Source: Acidobacteriaceae bacterium (lineage in GTDB: Bacteria; Acidobacteriota; Terriglobia; Terriglobales; Acidobacteriaceae). From it: a DNA stretch of 5,034 bases. How positions within the stretch are numbered: the first letter of the stretch is position 1; each line of letters starts with the position of its first letter. Where the stretch lies: contig PLHN01000451.1 of the NCBI GenBank assembly GCA_003139975.1, forward strand, positions 538 to 5,571. Reading direction: 5' to 3'. Positions 1 to 5,034 of the stretch are shown here, piece by piece. Position numbers and translations under genes: made by a program. The notes beneath the pieces were generated by a model, which worked only from the letters and a program-made list of their open reading frames with translations, was not told where the DNA came from and did not search any database.

Positions 1-1100
1 AACTTATTCTCGATGCGCTTGAAGTCCTCGAAGACGCGCGCTCCGCCCTTGGAGATGAACTGCGGTTTGATGTCGTCGCGCTCTTTGCGGGAAAGCTCGC
101 CCACACCGGGCGTGCGGAGCGCGATCACCGGCAGATCCTTATTTATGGCTAGCGATTCCAGTTCGGTTGCCGCGAAGCAATCGCGCACCTCGGTGAAGGC
201 GGGCAGGCGCAGGTCGGGCTTATCGATGCCGTACTGGCGGATAGCGTCGTCGTAATCCATGCGCGGGAAGGGCGTTTTGATCTCGTACCCAGCGGCTTTG
301 AAGGCCGCGGTCAGGAAGCCCTCCACCGTTTCCCACACGCGCTCCGGCTGCGGGTAGGACATTTCGAGGTCGATCTGCGTGAATTCGGGCTGCCGGTCTG
401 CGCGCAGGTCTTCATCGCGAAAGCAACGCACGATCTGAAAATACTTATCGAAGCCGGAAATCATCAGGATCTGCTTGAACAGTTGCGGCGATTGCGGCAG
501 CGCGTAGAACATTCCCGGCTGCACGCGGCTGGGGACGAGATAATCGCGCGCGCCTTCCGGCGTGGAGCGCGTCATGAAGGGCGTTTCGATTTCGAAGAAT
601 CCCGCCGAAGCAAGATTGTCCCGGATGGCAAGCGCGACCTTGTGGCGCAACTCAATGTTGAACTGCATCGCTTCCCGCCGCAGATCGATGTAACGATACT
701 TCAGTCGCATCTCTTCGTTGGCGAGAACCGTGTCGCCGGGCAGGAAGGGAAGTGGCTTCGAGACGTTGAGGAGGCGCAGCTCTTCGACGACGAGCTCGAT
801 TTCACCGGTGGGGACATTGGGGTTAATGGTATCGGCGTCGCGCTTTTTTACGGTGCCGATGGCGGCGATGACGTATTCGTTGCGCAGTTCTTCGGCCTTC
901 GCGTGGATCGCGGGATCGAGTTCGCGGCTGAAAACGACCTGGGTTACGCCGGTGCGGTCGCGGAGATCGACGAAAATAATCTGGCCGAGGTCGCGGCGCC
1001 GGTTGACCCAGCCCATGAGGACGGCTTTTTTGCCCGCGTCAGCGAGGCGGAGCGCCCCGCACATATGAGTTCGTCTGAGATCGCCTAGAAAATCGAGCAC
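1..1100 (-). CDS. aspS: Aspartyl-tRNA synthetase, N-terminal 366 residues (C-terminus beyond the left edge)
   Basis: This class IIb aminoacyl-tRNA synthetase charges tRNA-Asp with aspartate in the cytoplasm. The visible reading frame has no stop and leaves the window after 366 codons. Bacterial AspRS is usually near 590 residues, so motif 3 and the C-terminal end are missing only because of the window edge. Seen in order: an OB-fold anticodon-binding domain (about 25-110) with GWVNRRRDLG at 30-39; class II motif 1 around 165-180 (GFFEIETPFM); the TPEGARDYLVPSR block (180-192); the QSPQLFKQ loop (203-210); motif 2 with CFRDEDLRADRQPEFTQ (226-242); YGIDKPDLR (290-298); then the start of the bacterial GAD insertion domain. 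The expected active-site Glu, Gln, Arg and Glu are present. The start is GTG at 1100. The ATG at 1064 lies inside the conserved RRTHMCG block and would remove it, whereas GTG has AAGGCG seven bases upstream. Leu38 matches the Leu of tRNA-discriminating enzymes. Identity is very secure; the exact start is fairly secure. Confidence 0.97.
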   Translation of the reverse strand, partial: MLDFLGDLRRTHMCGALRLADAGKKAVLMGWVNRRRDLGQIIFVDLRDRTGVTQVVFSRELDPAIHAKAEELRNEYVIAAIGTVKKRDADTINPNVPTGEIELVVEELRLLNVSKPLPFLPGDTVLANEEMRLKYRYIDLRREAMQFNIELRHKVALAIRDNLASAGFFEIETPFMTRSTPEGARDYLVPSRVQPGMFYALPQSPQLFKQILMISGFDKYFQIVRCFRDEDLRADRQPEFTQIDLEMSYPQPERVWETVEGFLTAAFKAAGYEIKTPFPRMDYDDAIRQYGIDKPDLRLPAFTEVRDCFAATELESLAINKDLPVIALRTPGVGELSRKERDDIKPQFISKGGARVFEDFKRIENK

Positions 1101-1107
1101 GGAATCG

Positions 1108-1116
1108 CCTTGTCCT
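1108..1116 (-). promoter_or_regulatory. Ribosome binding site that decides the GTG start of aspS
   Basis: On the minus strand this reads AGGACAAGG. The AAGG ends seven bases before the GTG at 1100, a normal Shine-Dalgarno spacing, and with the next two bases it reads AAGGCG, one mismatch from AAGGAG. The ATG at 1064 has no comparable purine-rich sequence close upstream. This supports the GTG start and an N-terminal extension beginning MLDFLGDLRRTH. Confidence 0.6.
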
Positions 1117-1136
1117 GTAAGAATGGGCCCCGACAC

Positions 1137-1180
1137 GGGAACCCACACAATCGCACGGAACGCGATTGTGCTGGGCACCC
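1137..1180 (-). repeat. Imperfect 44-nt hairpin in the aspS leader
   Basis: The core is a perfect 9-bp inverted repeat, CACAATCGC (1146-1154) and GCGATTGTG (1162-1170), around a 7-base loop. After one bulged base (1171) the stem continues with four pairs (1142-1145 with 1172-1175), a 2x2 mismatch, and three more G-C pairs (1137-1139 with 1178-1180). The hairpin ends 37 bases upstream of the aspS GTG, so it would lie in the 5' leader. A competing pairing exists: ACCCACA (1141-1147) is the exact reverse complement of TGTGGGT (1182-1188). There is no T-run on either side, so it is not a typical intrinsic terminator. It could be a leader regulatory structure, a processing or 3'-end-stabilising element for the upstream DUF1579 transcript, or a dispersed palindromic repeat. 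Confidence 0.6.
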
Positions 1181-1208
1181 TTGTGGGTCACCCGCTGATG
1201 AAGCGATG

Positions 1209-1214
1209 ATTATA
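1209..1214 (-). promoter_or_regulatory. Possible -10 box for aspS
   Basis: The minus strand carries a perfect TATAAT about 109 bases upstream of the aspS GTG and 28 bases beyond the DUF1579 stop codon. The hexamer 17 bases further upstream (AGCTAC, 1237-1232) is a poor -35 and there is no extended -10 TG, so the promoter call rests on the -10 alone. If used, transcription would start near 1202 and give a roughly 100-base leader containing the hairpin at 1137-1180. Confidence 0.35.
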
Positions 1215-1241
1215 AATGGCGGGTCCGGCTCGTAGCTCGCT

Positions 1242-1775
1242 TTACTTCTGTTTCGTCTCCTTGCCCTCCATTAAGACCGTCCATTTCGTGCCGTCGGAGG
1301 ACGCCTCGTATTTGTAGCTGTAAGCCGTGGGCGACAGAATCTTCATGGTGTAGCGCCCCTTCATCGTTTGCGGGCCCTCCTTCATGTCGTTGAGCCATGT
1401 CCAAGTGTCGCCCTCGACCGTGCCCTTGGAGTGCGTCGCCTCGCCCATGCTGTCGAATGCGTCGTAAGTGTAGACCTTCTCCTGCGCATCGTAGCCCATG
1501 TAAGCCGTGCTGCTGCCGAGGGGAAAGCCGGCGCCGTTGAACTTTGCGTGAATGACGGCGAAGTAGCCGCCCTCCATCCACTCCACATGATCGTCGCTGT
1601 GATATTTTCCGCCCGGACCCATGGGGCCAGGCTTAACGTCGGCCTCTGACATCCAGTGGCCGGTAAAGTAGTCGAGCTTCTTGACCTCGGGTCCGGGTTT
1701 GGGCATTTCCATTTGTGCGAAAGCCGCTCCGGCGAGGAGAAGCATTCCGAACAGAAGAGTCGATGTGCGCTTCAT
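1242..1775 (-). CDS. Secreted DUF1579 family protein
   Basis: This is a complete 177-residue protein of a conserved but functionally unassigned family; no enzymatic role can be stated. Residues 1-20 form a classical Sec signal peptide: a Lys-Arg start, a hydrophobic core (LLFGMLLLAGA), and an Ala-Phe-Ala cleavage site before Gln21. There is no lipobox cysteine and no cysteine at all, so a soluble periplasmic or secreted product is expected. The mature part shows DUF1579 hallmarks: KKLDYFTGHW (32-41), the Gly/Pro-rich VKPGPMGPGG (47-56), HVEWMEGGYF (63-72), then STAYMGYDAQEKVYTYDAFDS (89-109) and the TWTWLND strand (124-130), fitting a small beta-rich fold. The start is ATG at 1775, with AAGGAG seven bases upstream. 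An in-frame TTG two codons earlier sits almost on the ribosome binding site and is unlikely. The gene has its own promoter and does not overlap its neighbours. Family assignment is from motif recognition. Confidence 0.9.
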   Translation of the reverse strand: MKRTSTLLFGMLLLAGAAFAQMEMPKPGPEVKKLDYFTGHWMSEADVKPGPMGPGGKYHSDDHVEWMEGGYFAVIHAKFNGAGFPLGSSTAYMGYDAQEKVYTYDAFDSMGEATHSKGTVEGDTWTWLNDMKEGPQTMKGRYTMKILSPTAYSYKYEASSDGTKWTVLMEGKETKQK

Positions 1776-1782
1776 AGACAAA

Positions 1783-1788
1783 CTCCTT
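1783..1788 (-). promoter_or_regulatory. Ribosome binding site of the DUF1579 gene
   Basis: The minus strand reads AAGGAG, a consensus Shine-Dalgarno hexamer, followed by seven bases and then ATG at 1775-1773. It decides against the in-frame TTG at 1781, which would leave only one base of spacing. Confidence 0.85.
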
Positions 1789-1823
1789 GAATTGGATTTT
1801 CGAGGGGAGACCCGCGGCTGCCG

Positions 1824-1852
1824 ATGTTAGAAGGACTCGCCGCCGATGTCAA
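1824..1852 (-). promoter_or_regulatory. Sigma70-type promoter for the DUF1579 gene
   Basis: The minus strand has a perfect -35 hexamer TTGACA (1852-1847), a 17-base spacer, and a -10 hexamer TAACAT (1829-1824) that matches TATAAT at four of six positions, including the first two and last two. The predicted start near 1817 gives a 5' untranslated region of about 40 bases with the AAGGAG site at its end. Spacing and position fit a housekeeping promoter that drives this gene separately from the receptor gene upstream. It was found by eye, not by a scored scan. Confidence 0.65.
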
Positions 1853-1906
1853 TGGGCTTTGACCCACTACCGAGCCACGAGTTGCGGGTTCCACGAATAC
1901 AGTCAT

Positions 1907-1931
1907 CTCGGATTGACAAGCTCAATCCGAG
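1907..1931 (-). terminator. Perfect stem-loop after the receptor gene, possible transcript end
   Basis: CTCGGATTGA (1907-1916) and TCAATCCGAG (1922-1931) form a perfect 10-bp stem with a 5-base loop, 65 bases downstream of the receptor stop codon and upstream of the DUF1579 promoter. On the transcribed strand the stem is followed by ATGACTG, without a U-run, so it is not a canonical intrinsic terminator. It may instead protect or define the 3' end of the receptor mRNA. On the other strand it is followed by TCTTTC, which is only weakly T-rich. Confidence 0.45.
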
Positions 1932-1995
1932 TCTTTCAGCTAACTGTTCAACCCAGAATCAGTTTCTCCGCGGATGTCTCATTCTCTCCCCTTAC

Positions 1996-4900
1996 TTAGA
2001 ACGAGAAGCGCAGCCCGAGCTGAATCTCACGTTTCGGGAAATCGGAGGTGAAGGCCAGCGGCGTGCTGGAACTCACCGTGCCCCCGTTCAATTTTGTTCC
2101 CGGCGCGATCCCATGCACATTAAAGGTCGTGTAACCCGACCCACCACCCTCAGGCACAACGCAAGCTGGTGGGAGACAAATTCCCGTGGGAATCGCAAAC
2201 AGCGGGCCCACCTGATTGTTCACGCTGCCGTAGTTTGTCCGGTTAGAGATGTTGAATCCCTCCGCCGTGATCAAGAGTGTGCTTCTCTCGCCCACTTTGT
2301 GGTGCCAGCTAATGCGCGCGTCAAGATTGGCGTAATTCGGGCCCAGGCCCGAGTTGCGCGGGGCCCCGATGGGGCGGCCATTGGTGGGGTGATTGTCGCC
2401 ATTGGTGGGCTCTCCACTCAGCAGATTAAAAGGATGCCCGCTGTTGTAATTGAAAATCGGCGCCACTTCGAAGCCGGACAGGGCGCCCCTCCACGGGCTG
2501 TCGAGGACACCCGCGATGACCACTTTGTGGCGCTCATCGAAGTTGGACGCAGCGCGTTCCGCACTCATGTTCAGATTGTCCTGCGGTCCGTAGTCGCTGT
2601 TGAAATCCGTGGTAGTGTCGATGGCGTGGCTGTACGTGTAATTCGCCATGATCGCGGTGGTCTTGTTGAACTGCTTCTTGACCTCGAGAATGCCCCCCTG
2701 GTAAAGAGCGGACCCCGCCGACGTGTATCGGTTGTTTTGGGCAATGTACGGACTGTAGAAGCAGCCGCCGTTGGCGCAGGCTGGTATGGCCTGGTAAAGG
2801 GGGTCAATCGAGGGGCTAGGATTCCAGTCCCGGTAGGAGACCGTCTTTCCGTTGGCCAGGGTTGCCGACACAAAACCCGAATCCTTCAGGTTCGTATCAA
2901 TCGCCACGGGGAGATGGACGGTGTGGGAATAAATGTAGCTGGCGGAAAGCGAGAAACCAGGGCCGAGTTGCCGCTCAATGCCAAACTCAGCTTGTTGCGA
3001 GTACGGGCTTTGGTAATTAACCTGATTGCTGAACACTACGCTTAGGATGGGGACCTGACCGCTATTGGTGGGGAGGAAAAGGCCATTGGATGCCGCTGTC
3101 AGGTCCGCCGCTGTGATGCAGCCATAACTGCCGGGGGGCGGCGTGGTACAGCCAATTACTCCCCCATTATTTACTCCCCCACTGAATCCGGGATTTCCTT
3201 GCGCAAACAGATTTTGAAAGATGACCTGGGCGTTGGAGGTTGCACTGCCGGGGAGCAGCGTTCCCAGATCAATCGGATCTATATAAATACCGACTTGCCG
3301 GTTGCAAGGGCTGGAGCCGTCGCCGGACGCTACCACTCCACCGCCTTTTTGGAGGCCGCAAATGTCAACCAAGTTAAGGACCTGACTGCCGGGGTAGCCG
3401 CTCGCATATTTCGTATTGTTCTCGACCGTAGTGTGATTGCTGTTCAGAACCCCCAGCGCCAGATCCACACCGGGAATCGAATCGTAAATCTGCCCATAAA
3501 ATACTCCGTATCCTCCACGGATCACGGTCTTGTGGTCATTGAAGGGATCCCAGGCGAACGAAACACGGGGGGCAAAGTTGTGCCAGGGAGTTCGCAAGGG
3601 AAGGTATTGCGTGTCCAGTTCATAACGAATGCCGTAGGTAAGAGTGAAGTTTGACTTCAAGGCCCAGGTGTCTTGCCAATACGCGGCGGTGAATGGTCGG
3701 GTCTTGGAGTAGGTGGGAGTTCCGAATCCGTCTTCAAAGATAGTAGGGAACTGCAACGAGAAAGCCTGCAGCGAGCTCAGATTGGCCCCGGGCACATTGG
3801 TTAGGCCGCACGGATTCGTGCCGAGAGGGTTATTATAGGGAGAAATGGACGCCCAGCTGGGGTCAAAGCAAGGGGACAATACGCCTCCCGTAATTGGCCC
3901 CACTTCGAAGCGGCCCGGCATAAAGACGTCGGTCTGAGTGTGATTGCCCCGCAGCAGTTCTTCACCGCCCAGCCGAAAGGTGTGATGGCCCTTGGTCATG
4001 GTGAGGTTGTCGGCAAATTCGTAGCGCCGCAGCATCTCGTAGTTGGGCAGAAAGATGTTCGTTCCCAGATTCGCGACGCCGAAAACGTCCAGTCCCACCT
4101 CGGCGGCCTCATTGGGAATCACGTTCACGTGGTTGTAGCTACCCTGCGCCCGCACTTCGTTCGAGGTGCTCGGGCTGAACAAGTGGAACCAGGAGGCCAG
4201 CAAGGTATGGTTATAACCTTGGACCGCGCTGCCTCGCGAGAATCCCGTCAAGGACTGCACGTCGGGAGACTCCTCCAGGCCATGCCCGTAGTTGTAGCGC
4301 AGGAAAACTTGGTCGTTCTCGCTGATGCGGTGGTCCAGTCGAACCGACGCCAGGTACTGCCGCGTATCGTACGGAAACACTCCGCCGTTATTCTCCAGCT
4401 GGTTTACGATAAAGCCCTCCACTAATTGGTTTCGCTGCGAAAGAAAACCAGAATTAGGGTTGACCGTCAGGTAGTTCTGGAGTAACTGCGCGCACGAGGC
4501 CGGCGGAATGGGAGTTCCTGCAGAACCATCGGGATTGGTTATACAAGGCACCCATTGAGAAGGGGGAACACTATTCCCGAGGTTATACAGCTGCTGAATA
4601 ACTTGCTGCTGCGCAAGCCTCGGATCGCTCGGTGCCAGTGCAGGCAGGGTATTTCCGGCTATGGAAGGTCCGGCGAAGATCGAGCTGTCGGTCAGCAGGG
4701 GAACGGAATTCTGCGAATTCTGCCGCAAGCCTTCGAAGGAAGCAAACAGGAAGGTCTTGTTTTTCGTGACGGGAAAGCCGATCGCGCCGCCATACTGCTG
4801 GCGGCTGAGCGAATTCTTGATCGGTTTGCCGACCGCATCGGTGTTGAAATTAGAAAAGGTCGGGTCTGGGGCCAGGGCCGAACTGAAGGCGAACGGATCG

Positions 4901-5034
4901 CGCGCATCCATGCCGCTGTCGCGGAAAAAGCCGAACGCGCCGCCATGCACATTGTCCGTGCCCGACTTCGAAACAATGTTGATGGTGGCGCCGCTGGCTC
5001 CTCCCATGTCTGCGCCATAATTGCTGCGGTTGAT
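1996..5034 (-). CDS. Oar-like TonB-dependent outer-membrane receptor, C-terminal 1012 residues (N-terminus beyond the right edge)
   Basis: The frame is open at the right edge, so the signal peptide, TonB box, likely carboxypeptidase-regulatory-like domain and most of the plug are outside. Residues below count from the edge. The sequence opens in the plug end: NYGADMGGASGATINIVSKS (5-24), then HGGAFGFFRDSGMDARDPF (30-48), the acidobacterial/Oar-type signature. QQYGGAIGFPVTKNKTFLFASF (79-100) follows. The rest is a beta-barrel rich in aromatic and Asn/Gly residues, with NFAPRVSFAWDPF (about 485-497), KTVIRGGYGVFYGQ (501-514), SNFDERHK (about 830-837) and AEGFNISNRTNYGSVNNQVG (about 924-943). 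It ends in RFSF with a terminal Phe, the usual signal for barrel insertion by the BAM machinery. Family members move large ligands such as glycans, siderophores or peptides across the outer membrane with TonB energy; the ligand cannot be told here. Its twelve cysteines form six close pairs. No frameshift or stop is visible. Confidence 0.95.
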   Translation of the reverse strand: MNRSNYGADMGGASGATINIVSKSGTDNVHGGAFGFFRDSGMDARDPFAFSSALAPDPTFSNFNTDAVGKPIKNSLSRQQYGGAIGFPVTKNKTFLFASFEGLRQNSQNSVPLLTDSSIFAGPSIAGNTLPALAPSDPRLAQQQVIQQLYNLGNSVPPSQWVPCITNPDGSAGTPIPPASCAQLLQNYLTVNPNSGFLSQRNQLVEGFIVNQLENNGGVFPYDTRQYLASVRLDHRISENDQVFLRYNYGHGLEESPDVQSLTGFSRGSAVQGYNHTLLASWFHLFSPSTSNEVRAQGSYNHVNVIPNEAAEVGLDVFGVANLGTNIFLPNYEMLRRYEFADNLTMTKGHHTFRLGGEELLRGNHTQTDVFMPGRFEVGPITGGVLSPCFDPSWASISPYNNPLGTNPCGLTNVPGANLSSLQAFSLQFPTIFEDGFGTPTYSKTRPFTAAYWQDTWALKSNFTLTYGIRYELDTQYLPLRTPWHNFAPRVSFAWDPFNDHKTVIRGGYGVFYGQIYDSIPGVDLALGVLNSNHTTVENNTKYASGYPGSQVLNLVDICGLQKGGGVVASGDGSSPCNRQVGIYIDPIDLGTLLPGSATSNAQVIFQNLFAQGNPGFSGGVNNGGVIGCTTPPPGSYGCITAADLTAASNGLFLPTNSGQVPILSVVFSNQVNYQSPYSQQAEFGIERQLGPGFSLSASYIYSHTVHLPVAIDTNLKDSGFVSATLANGKTVSYRDWNPSPSIDPLYQAIPACANGGCFYSPYIAQNNRYTSAGSALYQGGILEVKKQFNKTTAIMANYTYSHAIDTTTDFNSDYGPQDNLNMSAERAASNFDERHKVVIAGVLDSPWRGALSGFEVAPIFNYNSGHPFNLLSGEPTNGDNHPTNGRPIGAPRNSGLGPNYANLDARISWHHKVGERSTLLITAEGFNISNRTNYGSVNNQVGPLFAIPTGICLPPACVVPEGGGSGYTTFNVHGIAPGTKLNGGTVSSSTPLAFTSDFPKREIQLGLRFSF
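3157..3181 (-). repeat. Short direct repeat inside the receptor gene
   Basis: The 11-base word TTACTCCCCCA occurs at 3157-3167 and again at 3171-3181, a period of 14 bases. It lies within codons for a Gly/Asn-rich loop (SGGVNNGGVIG) just before the Cys629-Cys639 pair. Because the period is not a multiple of three, gain or loss of one unit would shift the frame. The reading frame is intact here. Confidence 0.6.

Noticed and set aside
483..1088. Plus-strand frame of 201 residues opposite aspS, and the 116-residue frame overlapping it
   Set aside because: Both are antisense to highly conserved AspRS motifs and have no recognisable family; the composition reflects the complementary strand.
1137..1180. 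Intrinsic terminator of the DUF1579 gene
   Set aside because: The hairpin is stable but neither side has the T-run needed for a canonical Rho-independent terminator. It also lies downstream of the possible aspS -10 box, so it was annotated as a repeat/leader structure.
1101..1202. T-box riboswitch upstream of aspS (the leader contains AGGGTG)
   Set aside because: The leader is too short, has no stem I or complete AGGGTGGNACCGCG element, and has no terminator with a U-run. T-boxes are also mainly a Firmicutes feature.
1210..1581. Minus-strand frame overlapping the DUF1579 gene in another frame
   Set aside because: It is Arg/His/Gly-rich low-complexity output of an alternative frame inside a well-supported gene, without its own ribosome binding site.
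1846..3045. A 399-residue plus-strand open frame opposite the receptor gene
   Set aside because: It runs antisense to a clearly recognisable receptor barrel, has no recognisable domain, starts in a non-coding gap and is Arg/Val-rich as expected for the reverse of a GC-rich coding strand. It is a shadow frame.
3199..4425. Plus-strand frames of 151 and 161 residues opposite the receptor gene
   Set aside because: Both are complementary to continuous receptor coding sequence and carry no known motif.
1..5034. Mobile element, CRISPR array, toxin-antitoxin or defence system
   Set aside because: No transposase, integrase, regularly spaced repeats, target-site duplications or tRNA gene were seen. 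The three genes account for nearly all of the sequence.

Overview
The window looks like chromosomal DNA of an acidobacterium, probably from the Terriglobia/Koribacter/Solibacter range. Three things suggest this: a very large Oar-like TonB-dependent receptor of the kind greatly expanded in Acidobacteria, a small secreted DUF1579 protein, and an aspartyl-tRNA synthetase with a short N-terminal extension (about eight residues before the usual RTH.CG start). The family calls rest on recognised motifs and the taxonomic call is inference. No database search was possible.

All three protein genes lie on the minus strand, so transcription runs from high to low coordinates. From right to left: (1) the C-terminal 1012 residues of the TonB-dependent receptor (1996-5034), whose start, signal peptide, TonB box and N-terminal extension domain lie beyond the right edge; (2) a 220-bp gap with a perfect 10-bp stem-loop and then a good sigma70-type promoter; (3) a complete 177-aa secreted DUF1579 protein (1242-1775) with an ideal ribosome binding site; (4) a 141-bp gap with a long imperfect hairpin and a possible -10 box; (5) aspS from a GTG start at 1100, running off the left edge after 366 codons.

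The three genes do not form an obvious pathway. The receptor is an outer-membrane transporter or surface protein, the DUF1579 protein is exported to the periplasm or beyond, and AspRS is a cytoplasmic housekeeping enzyme. The intergenic hairpins and the separate promoter in front of the DUF1579 gene suggest separate transcription units rather than one operon.

No mobile element, CRISPR array, RNA gene or defence system was seen. The points most worth a second look are the twelve receptor cysteines, which fall into six tight pairs, and the structured leader of aspS. No gene-free stretch exceeds 300 bases.
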